A stretch of 64,000 nucleotides of DNA from Clostridiales bacterium. GTDB lineage: Bacteria; Bacillota; Clostridia; Lachnospirales; Lachnospiraceae. Below, piece by piece: positions 38,618 through 48,460 of this stretch (position 1 is its first letter; each line of letters opens with the position of its first letter). Location of the stretch: NCBI GenBank assembly GCA_018365455.1, contig JAGZJZ010000025.1:30905-94904 (forward strand). The letters are read 5' to 3'. The notes below the pieces were generated by a model. It did not search any database. It was not told the DNA's origin and saw only the letters and a program-made list of their open reading frames with translations. A program made the translations under genes and the position numbers.

Positions 38618-38666
38618 TTTAAATAATTCTATATATAGTATTCATAGGATTACAGGGAGGACTATT

Positions 38667-39416
38667 ATGAGCCTGAAAAATAAAATTGTTGTTCTTACTG
38701 GAGGAACAGGAGGAATTGGCAAAGCTATTATTGAGATTTTAACGAATGAAGAAGCATCTGTTTATTTTACGTATGCCAGTGATCATGTAACTGCAGATAA
38801 TTTGATAATTAAGTATACACACCCTAATCAAATTTTAGAAGGTTACAGGTTAGATGTAAGAGACTTTCAGGAATCACAAAATTTTATTAAATATGTGATT
38901 GATAAGCATGGACACATTGATGTCTTAATAAATAATGCAGGTATTTGTGAAGACAAATCATTGCCTCTCATGGACGAAGTTAGTTGGAGCAGTGTAATAG
39001 ATACAAATCTGTCCGGTACCTTTAATCTAACAAAGCCAACAGCATATTATATGATTAAAAAAAGGCAGGGCAGAATCATTAATATGAGTTCGGTGAGTGG
39101 ATTACGCGGTATAAAAGGACAGACAAATTATTCTGCTTCAAAAGCGGGAATTATTGGATTTACCAAAGCTCTTGCGAAAGAAATGGGATCTTATGGAATC
39201 ACTGTAAATGCAATTGCCCCTGGTGCAGTAGATACAGAGATGCTGAGCAAATTACAGACAGACTATTTGAATGACTGGATTAACTCTGTACCGATAAAAC
39301 GAATATGTACGACTTGGGAAGTTGCAAAAGTAGTCAGATTTTTAGCAGATGAAGAATTATCACCTGATTATTTGACAGGACAGGTAATTACTCTTGATGG
39401 AGGTATGGGGTATTAA
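38667..39416 (+). CDS. FabG-like 3-oxoacyl-ACP reductase (SDR)
   Basis: A 249-residue classical short-chain dehydrogenase. The NADPH-binding TGGTGGIGKA is at residues 11-20, NNAG follows near 90, and the catalytic set includes Y155 and K159 (YSASKAG) with the serine in NMSSVSG. The C-terminal APGAVDTEML and LDGGMGY match FabG. It would reduce a beta-keto group on a carrier protein, so it can act as a trans ketoreductase for the KS-T-C protein or for thiolase products. The ATG has an AGGGAGGA site, and it is the first gene of the right operon. Confidence 0.9.
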   Translation: MSLKNKIVVLTGGTGGIGKAIIEILTNEEASVYFTYASDHVTADNLIIKYTHPNQILEGYRLDVRDFQESQNFIKYVIDKHGHIDVLINNAGICEDKSLPLMDEVSWSSVIDTNLSGTFNLTKPTAYYMIKKRQGRIINMSSVSGLRGIKGQTNYSASKAGIIGFTKALAKEMGSYGITVNAIAPGAVDTEMLSKLQTDYLNDWINSVPIKRICTTWEVAKVVRFLADEELSPDYLTGQVITLDGGMGY

Positions 39417-40946
39417 GTGGAAGATAATAGGGATAGATTAACACACCTGTATAACAGAGAGTCTGGTATTTCATATATTCAAGAAGTTGTACGAAAGAAA
39501 AAATGTCTTACAATTGCAATAATGGATATAGATTTTTTTTCAAATATAAACCAAAAAATAGGGTTTCGGTATGGTAATATAGTTCTTCAGAAAATGGCAT
39601 GTCTAATGGATAAAGAAAAAGACTTGATAGCTATCAGATACGGAGGAGATGAATTTCTTCTGGTTATTTGTGGATGTGAAGAAGATGAAGCAGCAAATAT
39701 CATCCAAAACCTAAAGAAAAAAATCAAATCACAAAAACTTATTGATGTTGAGCCGTACCAAAAAGTTCCCATAAAAGTCAGTATAGGAGTTGCTTATTTT
39801 AACCCGGATGAGGATAACTGTAACTTACTGATTAAAAAAGCTGAGATTGCATTATCAGAAGCTAAGAAAAAGGGGCGGAATCGAATTGAGTTTATGAAAC
39901 AACAGGTCTTCCATATCATGAAAGGCCCTGGAATATGTACAACGCTCATAGGTAATGGCATAAGTGGTGACTGTCTGGATGGAGAAGAAGCGTTTACGGC
40001 TGGCATAAAAGAACCATATGGTGTTGAAGTGGATCCTGAGCTTGGAATACTGTTTGTGGATCGTTCAAACCATCGGATAAAAACAATAAAAAATGATAAA
40101 GTTTATGTTATTGCAGGAAAAGGTACGAATGGTTATTCCGGTGACCAAGATCTTGCAGTTAATGCTGAATTATCTAAACCGAGCGGAGTAACAGTATATA
40201 AGCCTAAAGTACTTTACATCGCGGATACGGGAAATCATTGTATAAGAAAGATAGAACATGGAATAATTACAACTTACGCCGGGTGTGGTGTTAGTGGATA
40301 TTACGGTGATAATGGCCAGGCAGAAAAAGCACTATTAAATCGTCCGGGAGGAGTTGTTGTTGATCATGATGGTAATGTGTATACAAATGATTATGGAAAT
40401 AATGTAGTCAGAAAGATTGACACGAACGGAATCATTACAACAATTGCAGGTAACGGAGAATATGGCTATGCTGGAGATTCTGGTCCTGCCGTTGATGCCA
40501 TATTAAATAAGTGTTATGGCCTGTGTGTAGATTCTGTTGGTAAATTATTATATTTAGCTGATTATGATAATCACTGTATAAGGTGTGTTGATTTACATTC
40601 AGGGATAATAAATACAATTTGCGGAAACGGCAGAAGGGGATATTCCGGAGACGGTGGATTAGCAGTAAATGCTGAACTGGAAGGACCATTCTGGATGTGC
40701 CTGAATCAGAACAGAGATCTATTTATAGTGGATGCTGATGCTAATTGTATAAGAAAAATAAATAATAAAGATAAAATAATCTCTACAGTGGCAGGGAATA
40801 AAGAAGCAGGATATATAGATAGTGAAAAAGCTGTTTCGGATATACGTTTTAATATACCAGCTGGTATCGTAAGTGATGGAAACATATTATATATTGCAGA
40901 TTATGCAAATAATGCAATAAGGAAGGTTGTACTTGATAAAATTTAG
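39417..40946 (+). CDS. GGDEF domain fused to an NHL beta-propeller
   Basis: A 509-residue protein. Residues 1-165 form a GGDEF nucleotide-cyclase domain with AIMDIDFFSNIN, the intact YGGDEF (G76-F80) and VSIGVAYF; an RxxD inhibitory site is not seen. Residues 180-509 are about six NHL blades with repeats such as YIADTGNHCIRKI and AGNGEYGYAGDSGPA. There is no membrane or signal segment. The domain pair is unusual, since NHL propellers mostly occur outside the cell and GGDEF mostly pairs with sensor domains. The propeller could sense a pathway intermediate and control di-nucleotide signalling, or the cyclase fold could have been recruited for biosynthesis. The start is GTG, adjacent to the FabG stop. 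Confidence 0.88.
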   Translation: MEDNRDRLTHLYNRESGISYIQEVVRKKKCLTIAIMDIDFFSNINQKIGFRYGNIVLQKMACLMDKEKDLIAIRYGGDEFLLVICGCEEDEAANIIQNLKKKIKSQKLIDVEPYQKVPIKVSIGVAYFNPDEDNCNLLIKKAEIALSEAKKKGRNRIEFMKQQVFHIMKGPGICTTLIGNGISGDCLDGEEAFTAGIKEPYGVEVDPELGILFVDRSNHRIKTIKNDKVYVIAGKGTNGYSGDQDLAVNAELSKPSGVTVYKPKVLYIADTGNHCIRKIEHGIITTYAGCGVSGYYGDNGQAEKALLNRPGGVVVDHDGNVYTNDYGNNVVRKIDTNGIITTIAGNGEYGYAGDSGPAVDAILNKCYGLCVDSVGKLLYLADYDNHCIRCVDLHSGIINTICGNGRRGYSGDGGLAVNAELEGPFWMCLNQNRDLFIVDADANCIRKINNKDKIISTVAGNKEAGYIDSEKAVSDIRFNIPAGIVSDGNILYIADYANNAIRKVVLDKI

Positions 40947-40953
40947 TTTACAG

Positions 40954-40973
40954 TATAAATGATATAATTTATA
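40954..40973 (+). promoter_or_regulatory. Extended -10 promoter with overlapping palindrome
   Basis: TGATATAAT at 40960-40968 is an extended -10 element 36 bp before the TetR start; a -35 box at good spacing is not seen. It lies within the 20-bp palindrome TATAAAT-GATATA-ATTTATA (40954-40973). This suggests that the TetR gene and the downstream radical SAM and NRPS genes have their own promoter under autoregulation. AT-rich context makes chance matches possible. Confidence 0.35.
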
Positions 40974-41004
40974 TTGAATTGTGAACTGTTTTATTTGATA
41001 GTTA

Positions 41005-41601
41005 ATGCATATGAATCGAAAAAGAATATTAAAAATTACGGCTAATGAAATACTTAGAAACGGTATTAATAAATTCACCTTTCAGAATTTAAGTAATAAT
41101 ACAGGTTTATCGAATCGGATGCTGCATGCATACTTTCCTCTGGGAGAAAAGGAATTAATACTTGATGCAATAGAATATATGGCACAAACCTGGATGGACG
41201 ATATAGAAAAAAAAATAATATCTGAACCGGAACTGGAACAAAAAATTCAAATACTCATAACGGGATATGCCATGGGAACAGATTTCTTTCCACAATCTCT
41301 TTCTACCTATATAGATCTGTGGCATGAGATAAAGAATTCAGAAGATATGTATACCAAGCAAAGGCTGGCATTTATATATTCACTTTATATAAATCATTTT
41401 ATAGGACTGGTCAGAGATTATTTAAAGCTCACGAATATAACGGAACCAATGCTGAAAGCTTTTGCCACAATCATGACTGGATTAAGTGATGGCATACATA
41501 TTCAATCATTAATTAGCAAAGAAAATATATCGTTTATTGACCTGCGAAAAGTAATTAACCAAATATCTTTACAGTTTTTATTGGGAGAAAAGCATGAATA
41601 A
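41005..41601 (+). CDS. TetR-family transcriptional regulator
   Basis: A 198-residue TetR/AcrR-type regulator. The N-terminal helix-turn-helix region reads RILKITANEILRNGINKFTFQNLS and GLSNRMLHAYFP, and a ligand-binding helical domain follows. It is the only regulator within the core cluster and probably responds to the product or an intermediate. An AT-rich palindrome lies over its own promoter (40954-40973) and another before the FabG gene. It overlaps the next gene by 8 bp. The first ATG has no good ribosome binding site, so ATG 41011 is an alternative start. Confidence 0.88.
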   Translation: MHMNRKRILKITANEILRNGINKFTFQNLSNNTGLSNRMLHAYFPLGEKELILDAIEYMAQTWMDDIEKKIISEPELEQKIQILITGYAMGTDFFPQSLSTYIDLWHEIKNSEDMYTKQRLAFIYSLYINHFIGLVRDYLKLTNITEPMLKAFATIMTGLSDGIHIQSLISKENISFIDLRKVINQISLQFLLGEKHE

Positions 41602-42967
41602 AGTTTTATTGTTATATCCGTCTTTTTTAAATATGGAAGAAAAAATTAAGAAAACGTTGTACACGGATCTGCCTTTATCCATTATCACATTAAGTGCCCA
41701 ATTGGTCAACCAAGGATATGAAGTGGAAGTAATAGACCAATGCCTTGAAGATTTTGAATATAGGAGCCTGGAGAAAAAATTAAATGGATGTTTTCTTGTT
41801 GGAATCAGCGCTATTACTAGTTATCAGATCATAAATGGATTAAAATTTGCGGGAATGATTAAGCAGTATAATAAATCCATAAAAATTGTGTGGGGGGGAT
41901 GGCATGCCAGCCTTATGCCGGAACAGACAATTCATCATGAGAATGTAGATATTGTAATCAAAGGGCCGGGGGAAGAACAGATTGTAGATGTAGCTGATTG
42001 CATTAAGAATCGAAGATCATTAAACTATGTTCCAAATATTTATTTTAAAACCCCAGATGGTGAGATAAAAAAAACACAGGAGAAAATATATGATACATTT
42101 CAGCTAAAAAATAATATAACAGATGGATATAAGACTGTAGATGTGGAGCGATATGTACATGCTCAATGGGGAAATCAAAGAGTATTGGGATACGAATCCA
42201 GCAGAGGATGCTGCTGTCAGTGTAAGTTTTGTTCCATTGGTTCTTTATATCACGGAAAATGGTATGGTCTTCCGGCAGAGGATGTCTGTCATGATATTTC
42301 TTACCTTAAGCGCTGTCACAAAATAGATGCAGTTCATTTCTTCGATAATAATTTTTTTGTTAACAAAAACAGAGCCTTGGAAATTGCAAAGCTATTTAAA
42401 GAAAACAAATTGGGAATACGCTGGGATGGCACTATTATTGTCCAGCAATTTCTTTTATACAAGCCTAAGGAAATAGAATTTCTTATTGAGAGCGGTTTAT
42501 ACAGAATTATTGCCGGAATTGAATCAGGCGATCAGGATGTATTAAAGAAGATTAATAAGCACCATAAAAATGAACAGGTTATTGAGTGTGTACGGCGCTG
42601 TAAAGAATATGGACTTCTCCCTTCATTTTCATTTATGGTAGGTTTTCCATGGGACCCGGAAGAAGATACAAAGAGAACACTGGAACTGGCAAGTAAATTA
42701 AGAAGTATTCATCCGGAAACAGAGATATTGATGTTCATATTCTCCCCTTATTTGGGAACACCTTTGTACGAAACTGCAGTTGCATATGGAATGAGCTTTC
42801 CAGATACCCTGGAGGGATGGGCTAAATTTACATATGAAAAAGCAAATACACCCTGGTTATCCAAAAAACTCTGCAAAAAAATTAATCGATATCTCACTTT
42901 CTTTGGAACAATTAATCAGTCAGAAAAAGAAAAAGAATTCTTTAATAAATTTCATCAACTTTTATAG
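41594..42967 (+). CDS. B12-binding-type radical SAM protein
   Basis: A 457-residue radical SAM protein with an N-terminal Rossmann cobalamin-type domain (KVLLLYPSF, GGWHASLMPEQTI, IKGPGEEQIVDV). The cluster ligands lie in SSRGCCCQCKFC: C206-x3-C210-x2-C213, with two extra cysteines at 207 and 208. Later blocks are IIAGIESGDQDVLKKINK and FSPYLGTPLYE. It sits directly before the Asn-specific C-A-T-E NRPS, so it may tailor that acyl chain or amino acid. The start ATG follows a GGGAGAAA site inside the TetR gene. Confidence 0.87.
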   Translation: MNKVLLLYPSFLNMEEKIKKTLYTDLPLSIITLSAQLVNQGYEVEVIDQCLEDFEYRSLEKKLNGCFLVGISAITSYQIINGLKFAGMIKQYNKSIKIVWGGWHASLMPEQTIHHENVDIVIKGPGEEQIVDVADCIKNRRSLNYVPNIYFKTPDGEIKKTQEKIYDTFQLKNNITDGYKTVDVERYVHAQWGNQRVLGYESSRGCCCQCKFCSIGSLYHGKWYGLPAEDVCHDISYLKRCHKIDAVHFFDNNFFVNKNRALEIAKLFKENKLGIRWDGTIIVQQFLLYKPKEIEFLIESGLYRIIAGIESGDQDVLKKINKHHKNEQVIECVRRCKEYGLLPSFSFMVGFPWDPEEDTKRTLELASKLRSIHPETEILMFIFSPYLGTPLYETAVAYGMSFPDTLEGWAKFTYEKANTPWLSKKLCKKINRYLTFFGTINQSEKEKEFFNKFHQLL

Positions 42968-43005
42968 ACCTAAGAAATATACGTATATTTACTCGAGGAG
43001 ATAAG

Positions 43006-46000
43006 ATGGAAGAACTATTTGAAATTTCAAATGCACAGAGAAGAATATGGTATTCTCAAAAGAAACATCCTAATTCCTCCTTATATAATATTGGAGGTAC
43101 GGTAAGAATAAAAGGAATCATTGATATATCTTTTCTTGAAAAAGCAATTAATCAATTTATTTGTGAAAATGATGCTGTAAGATCAGGTTTTTTAGAGCGA
43201 GATAATAAGATTTTCATCTATTTCAGAGAATATGAGCCACAGAAAATAGATGTCTTAGATTTTTCTATCGAAAAGGATGCTGAAAAGAATTTTGAATCCT
43301 GGATTAACATTTGTATGAATACAGTATTTGAAACGTTTACAGAGCCATTGTATTATTTTGCAATATTTAAAATCAATGAATCTGAAACTGGATATTTTCT
43401 GAAGTTTCACCATATTATAGCAGACGGATGGTCTATAAGTATTTTAACGGACCAGATTATCAAAATATATGAATCAAACTTAAATAATGATTCTGAGTAT
43501 ATACCGGATGTATCCAGTTATAAAACTTATATTTCTCAATATGGAACATCCCTCCGTTCAGATAAAATAGTCAAAGCGAGAAAGTTTTGGAAGGATATGT
43601 TTAGTACTCTTCCGGAACCATATTTGGATATTGGACAAGAAAGAAAATTAAATGGAAAAAGAAAAAGTTTTCATATTGACAAAATACTGAATCAACAGAT
43701 AGAAATTTTTCTTGAGAAAAATAACCGTTCTGTAAATGCGCTTTTTATCTGTACTTATTTTATTTACAGGTATAAAAAAAATAGAATTACGGATTCCACG
43801 ATAGGAATTCCTCTTTTGGGCAGAGATGGAAGAAAACAAAGATCAATATTTGGTAATTTTGTAAATACAATGCCTTACCGATTTTTATTGGATAAACAAT
43901 TGTCTGTTTTTGAGGTCCTTAAAAAAATATCGGACGATTTGAGAAAATGCTATATTTATCATAATTATCCATTTGATATGTTATGTGAAGAATTGCAAAT
44001 ATATAGACAAGGAGAAACAAAATTATATAATGTATGCATAAATTACTATAATACTAAGCATGAACGGATTATTGATCAAATGCCTATCGTTAACAAAGAA
44101 TTTTATAATGGTGAGCAGGATTATGAGCTTCAGATTATAATCCGTAATTGGTCTGATGATCGGTACCAGGTAGATTTTGATTATCAAACTGATATTTATA
44201 CAGAGGAAGAAATAGATGATATGTATAAACGTTTCATCTTGATTATTAAACAGATCATCAAAGATATATCAGTTAGCATACAAGACATACAATTGTTGGA
44301 TAATAATGAAATAAAGAAGTATGTTTACAATTATCCTAAGCTGGAAGTTACTGCTAATGATGATTCTTACATAAAAATATTCGAAAAAAATGCAGAATTA
44401 TTTAGGGATCATATAGCGCTGTCAATGGAAAATAAAGTACTCACATATGGAGAGTTAAATAACAGAGCAAATCAATTGTCATATCAATTCAAAAAGCTGG
44501 GGTTAAAAAAAGGAAAAGTAGCCGCGGCAGTCTTACCTCATAGAATGGAAAGCGTCATAGCTATATTGGCTATATTAAAATGTGGAGGAGTCTATCTGCC
44601 GGTTGATGTATATCTGCCTGAAGACAGAAAAGCGGGCATAATAGTAAATTCAAAAGCTAATTTATTGATTCAATACAACAAAGAGGTCACTGACGGTTTT
44701 AATGGTCCAAGATTTTTACTCAATGAATTTACATTCCAAAAAGATACTTTTCCAAATCCGGAACAAAAAATGTCTTTAGATGATATTGTTTATATGATAT
44801 ATACATCAGGCTCTACCGGTGATCCAAAGGGGGTTCTAGTAAGTAATCAAAACCTGATAAATTATTGTCAATGGGCACAGAAAACATATTTGAAAGACAA
44901 GAATGATATTTTTGCATTATATTCTTCTTTTGCCTTTGACTTTACCGTAACTGCTCTATTTTTACCATTGCTGTCAGGAGCCCAAATTAGGATATATGAC
45001 AGGTATAGCGAGCAAAACGTTTTCAAAAAAATTTTTGAGGAAGGGTTGGTTACAATCGTTAAAATAACTCCTTCACAAGTTGCTCTCTTACAGGACATTC
45101 ATATAAAAAGAATTGCTGTACACACATTTATAGTAGGAGGTGAAAATTTTAATGAGGCTGTCTGCAATAACCTTTATATAAAATATAATAGAAAAATACG
45201 GATCTTTAATGAGTATGGACCAACGGAAACTACAGTTGGATGCACGTGTAAACTTTACGTTGCAAGTGAGACATATCTTGAGCCATCGGTACCAATAGGA
45301 CCACCTATAGATAATACGCAGCTCTTACTCTTAGATCAGGATTTATGCCCTGTTCCAAATTATACAAATGGAGAAATATATATATCTGGGAAAGGTGTAA
45401 CAAAAGGTTATTTTAAAGACAAAAACTTAACGAAAAAAAGATTTCTGCCCAATCCATATTGGAAAGGTCAGATAATGTATAAAACAGGTGATCTTGCTGT
45501 GCGTGATAAAAGTGATAACATATATTTTATAGGCAGAAATGATAGCCAGATTAAATTAAGGGGTTATCGGATATCCACAACAGAAATTGAACAAAAGATT
45601 ATTGAAAGTCCCTATTCAAACAATGCTGCAGTGGTTATAAATTCGTTTGATAATAATGGGCAGGTGCTAGAAGCTTTTATAGTACCTACAAAAGCATATG
45701 CTGAGAATGAACTGAAAATATACTTAAAATCACAATTACCTGAGTATATGGTTCCCTCCATGTATATAGTACTAGAAGAATTACCAGTTACAATCAATGG
45801 TAAAATAGATAAAGAAAAGTTATTGTTATCCAGAAGTATACCAAGTGAAACGAAAAATATTAATTATCAAATATCAGATGAGGCTAAATTGCTGATACAG
45901 GTAATGAAGCAGGTTCTTCAGTGTGAAAAGTTAAGTCCAGAAGATAATTTCTTTGCTGTTGGCGGAGACTCAATTAAAGCAATACAGATTTCTTCAAGAC

Positions 46001-47430
46001 TGAATGAAAAGGGATATCGCTTAAGCGTACACAGTATGATGAATAATCCGTTTATTGGAGCTATGGCTGATTTCATGGAAATAGCCGGTATAAACAGATA
46101 TGAGCAGGGGCTGTGCTCCGGCAATATGAAACCAACGCCAATAATAAACTGGTTTCATGACCAGGATGCTAAACGAATGGATGGGTACACGCAATCTGTG
46201 GTACTTTATCTGGAAAAAGATATAAAATTAGATGATTTAAATTATATCTTTTATGAACTTATAAAACATCATGATATTCTGCGGGCGAACTTCTCCTTCA
46301 AAGAGGAATGTTTGTTTTATAATCAAAGTCATTTAAAGCAGTCTGAAATAGTTCGGTTCATTAATCTACAAAACAGGTCCTTATCTGAAGAGAAGAGACT
46401 CTTGCAGCAAATATTTCAGTTAGAAAGTGACTTATTAATTAGAGTATACTTTATACAGGGAAATGACCAAAAAAAGTTATTCATCTGCATACATCACCTG
46501 GTTATAGATGGTGTCTCGTGGCGGATATTATTGGAAGATCTAAATTCTCTCATAGGAAAAAAATTAAATCATCAGGAGTTGACTTTACCGGAAAAAACAT
46601 GTTCTTACCAACTATATGCACAAGAAATTTGGGATTACTCAAAAAAATTAAAAACAGATAGGGACTATTGGAACAATATATTGAACATACAAGATAAATT
46701 AATAGATCAAAAACCTGTTTGGAATGAAAAACAGGATGAGTTTCTGAATTTATATGGTAATGTTATTTTAGATTACAGAACATCAACCAGGCTGGACTAT
46801 CTGCTTCTTGGAGCATTTTTAAAAGCGATTAAAGATATATTGGGATATGAAGAGATGATAATAGAAATAGAAGGACATGGAAGAGATGCCTTGCCGGAAA
46901 GGAATATCAATAGAACAGTTGGATGGTTTACTGTCTGGTGTCCGGTATATTTTCGTATAGACTCAAATGAACGGGATTTAATCTTAAACCAGGTTCTAAA
47001 AGTGCTTAAGGAGAATGAACGCAGAAAGCATGAATATATGATTATGAAAAACTTAAAAAAAATACCTATGCCAAAGTATAATGTGATACGTTTTAATTAC
47101 TTGGGCGAATGGAATGACCATCAGTATAATCAATTTAAGTTAGATCAAATTTACTTCGATAATAATAGTACAGCTGGAAATGATAATCAGCTTTTCTTAG
47201 AAATTATTATGATAAAAATAAATAATCAGATAAAGACAGCTCTCAGATATTGTGGAAAGGTATTTACCTCTAAGATTTCAGCATTATTGGAAAGTTTTCT
47301 GAATGAAATACAGGAATTTAAAACAGTAGGAGATAAACTACAGTATCATACTTATTTACAGGAACATAATTTTGCTGATATTCCATTAAATGACCTAGAA
47401 TATCTGATAAATAAGGAGGAGTCATCGTGA
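43006..47430 (+). CDS. NRPS module C-A-T-E, predicted Asn to D-Asn
   Basis: A 1474-residue single-module synthetase. Its condensation domain has HHIIADGWS (H135). The A domain has TSGSTG near 600-605, and its code read by eye is D-F-T-K-I-G-E-V-G-K, one change from the well-known Asn code DLTKIGEVGK. The carrier serine is S989 in VGGDSIK, the GGDS form found before epimerases. The epimerase has HHLVIDGVSWRIL (H1163), NRTVGWFT and RFNYLGEW. The product would be acyl-D-Asn on the carrier. C-A(Asn)-T-E modules install the acyl-D-Asn prodrug cap in colibactin (ClbN) and xenocoumacin-type pathways. No ClbP-like peptidase is in this window. The next gene starts in its stop. Confidence 0.92.
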   Translation: MEELFEISNAQRRIWYSQKKHPNSSLYNIGGTVRIKGIIDISFLEKAINQFICENDAVRSGFLERDNKIFIYFREYEPQKIDVLDFSIEKDAEKNFESWINICMNTVFETFTEPLYYFAIFKINESETGYFLKFHHIIADGWSISILTDQIIKIYESNLNNDSEYIPDVSSYKTYISQYGTSLRSDKIVKARKFWKDMFSTLPEPYLDIGQERKLNGKRKSFHIDKILNQQIEIFLEKNNRSVNALFICTYFIYRYKKNRITDSTIGIPLLGRDGRKQRSIFGNFVNTMPYRFLLDKQLSVFEVLKKISDDLRKCYIYHNYPFDMLCEELQIYRQGETKLYNVCINYYNTKHERIIDQMPIVNKEFYNGEQDYELQIIIRNWSDDRYQVDFDYQTDIYTEEEIDDMYKRFILIIKQIIKDISVSIQDIQLLDNNEIKKYVYNYPKLEVTANDDSYIKIFEKNAELFRDHIALSMENKVLTYGELNNRANQLSYQFKKLGLKKGKVAAAVLPHRMESVIAILAILKCGGVYLPVDVYLPEDRKAGIIVNSKANLLIQYNKEVTDGFNGPRFLLNEFTFQKDTFPNPEQKMSLDDIVYMIYTSGSTGDPKGVLVSNQNLINYCQWAQKTYLKDKNDIFALYSSFAFDFTVTALFLPLLSGAQIRIYDRYSEQNVFKKIFEEGLVTIVKITPSQVALLQDIHIKRIAVHTFIVGGENFNEAVCNNLYIKYNRKIRIFNEYGPTETTVGCTCKLYVASETYLEPSVPIGPPIDNTQLLLLDQDLCPVPNYTNGEIYISGKGVTKGYFKDKNLTKKRFLPNPYWKGQIMYKTGDLAVRDKSDNIYFIGRNDSQIKLRGYRISTTEIEQKIIESPYSNNAAVVINSFDNNGQVLEAFIVPTKAYAENELKIYLKSQLPEYMVPSMYIVLEELPVTINGKIDKEKLLLSRSIPSETKNINYQISDEAKLLIQVMKQVLQCEKLSPEDNFFAVGGDSIKAIQISSRLNEKGYRLSVHSMMNNPFIGAMADFMEIAGINRYEQGLCSGNMKPTPIINWFHDQDAKRMDGYTQSVVLYLEKDIKLDDLNYIFYELIKHHDILRANFSFKEECLFYNQSHLKQSEIVRFINLQNRSLSEEKRLLQQIFQLESDLLIRVYFIQGNDQKKLFICIHHLVIDGVSWRILLEDLNSLIGKKLNHQELTLPEKTCSYQLYAQEIWDYSKKLKTDRDYWNNILNIQDKLIDQKPVWNEKQDEFLNLYGNVILDYRTSTRLDYLLLGAFLKAIKDILGYEEMIIEIEGHGRDALPERNINRTVGWFTVWCPVYFRIDSNERDLILNQVLKVLKENERRKHEYMIMKNLKKIPMPKYNVIRFNYLGEWNDHQYNQFKLDQIYFDNNSTAGNDNQLFLEIIMIKINNQIKTALRYCGKVFTSKISALLESFLNEIQEFKTVGDKLQYHTYLQEHNFADIPLNDLEYLINKEESS

Positions 47431-48113
47431 TATGCATCATGTGTGCTTTACAAAGTGAATATGAAAATATTCAGTCTTATTATCACATAATTCAAAAGAG
47501 AAAAATAAATGAAAACAGCTTTTTATCTGTTTGTGAAGAAAATATCATAATTATAAAATCTCAGGTAGGACCAGGCGGTGCAAAGGAGTGTGCAGATTTT
47601 GTTGTAAATAATTACCATAAAATTAGTCTTATTATTTCTGCAGGAATGGCTGGGGCCATTTGTCCTGAATTAAAGCTGGGTGACATTGTGCTGTCGGATT
47701 ATGTTATAAAAATAAAAGGGAGACAACTGGAAACAGAGAAATCCAAAAGCAACATGAAAGTTATACACAATTTTTTAAAAACTTATGATAATACCTTGCA
47801 AATTAACAAATGCGGCATTAACCTGTCAAGCGGGAAAATCCTGACTGTTGACAGAATGCTGCGAAATAAGACAGAATCTGATTTATACTATAAAAAATAT
47901 CATGCAGCTTGTGTTGAAATGGAAAGTTATCCGATTTTGCACATCTGTAACGAAAGGAAGATTGCTTTTGTGTCAGTTAAAACAATAAGTGATTATGCAG
48001 ATCAAAAATCAATGATCAATATACTAAGGATACAGGACAAGATTTTATTTAATCTGGGAAAATTTTTAGCAGACATGATTTCTTATCTGCGTATGGATTT
48101 GCACTATTGTTAA
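47427..48113 (+). CDS. MTA/SAH nucleosidase-like protein
   Basis: A 228-residue nucleoside phosphorylase-fold protein of the MTA/SAH nucleosidase group. Marks are CALQSEYENI with the N-terminal acid, GPGGAKECAD, IISAGMAGAICPELKLGDIVLSD, VEMESY and the catalytic-region SDYAD. It would cleave 5'-methylthioadenosine, S-adenosylhomocysteine or 5'-deoxyadenosine. The cluster has eight radical SAM proteins and two methyltransferases, which release 5'-deoxyadenosine and SAH, both inhibitors, so a dedicated nucleosidase makes sense. GTG start behind AAGGAGGAG, overlapping the NRPS stop by 4 bp. Confidence 0.8.
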   Translation: MICIMCALQSEYENIQSYYHIIQKRKINENSFLSVCEENIIIIKSQVGPGGAKECADFVVNNYHKISLIISAGMAGAICPELKLGDIVLSDYVIKIKGRQLETEKSKSNMKVIHNFLKTYDNTLQINKCGINLSSGKILTVDRMLRNKTESDLYYKKYHAACVEMESYPILHICNERKIAFVSVKTISDYADQKSMINILRIQDKILFNLGKFLADMISYLRMDLHYC

Positions 48114-48176
48114 GAATACTCTACATAAAATAGGATATTTTGTTTATTACGATCAAATTATAACAGGAGGATTGCT

Positions 48177-48425
48177 ATGAAAAATAATTTAAAAGAGGAA
48201 TTAAGAGATATTGTTTGTGAAATAATTGAAACAGAACCGGAGGCTCTTTTACCGGAGGCTTTATTTTATGAAGATCTTGGCATGGATTCATTAAGGGCAT
48301 TAGAAATACTTGCCGTTATAGAAAACAGATATTCCATAACCATTGACCCGGAGATGCTGACGCAAATGACATCTTTGAATAAGGTTGTAGAAATCACCGA
48401 ACAGTGTCTGGAAAGAAAAAAATAA
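48177..48425 (+). CDS. Freestanding acyl carrier protein
   Basis: An 82-residue ACP with the canonical motif LGMDSLRALEI; the phosphopantetheine serine is S38. It starts behind ACAGGAGG and lies 35 bp before a radical SAM gene, the same order as at 20747 and 50456. It therefore likely carries the substrate of that radical SAM enzyme. Fatty-acid-type ACPs have this GxDSL sequence, so it could also serve general chain transfer. Confidence 0.93.
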   Translation: MKNNLKEELRDIVCEIIETEPEALLPEALFYEDLGMDSLRALEILAVIENRYSITIDPEMLTQMTSLNKVVEITEQCLERKK

Positions 48426-48460
48426 GAATTACGTAATGTAGAGAAAGGAGGGGAGGCAGG

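Larger units (their letters stand above)
38248..38666 (+). promoter_or_regulatory. Intergenic regulatory region before the right operon
   Basis: A 419-bp, very AT-rich gap between divergent genes. It should hold the promoter for the DUF3788 gene and for the right arm of the cluster. It contains a 26-codon open frame (38449-38529), a 12-bp tandem repeat (38597-38608 and 38609-38620, 11 of 12 bases equal) that supplies two TATAAT boxes, and an 18-bp inverted repeat at 38600-38617. A TTGACA at 38281 has no well placed -10 on the plus strand. Confidence 0.5.
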
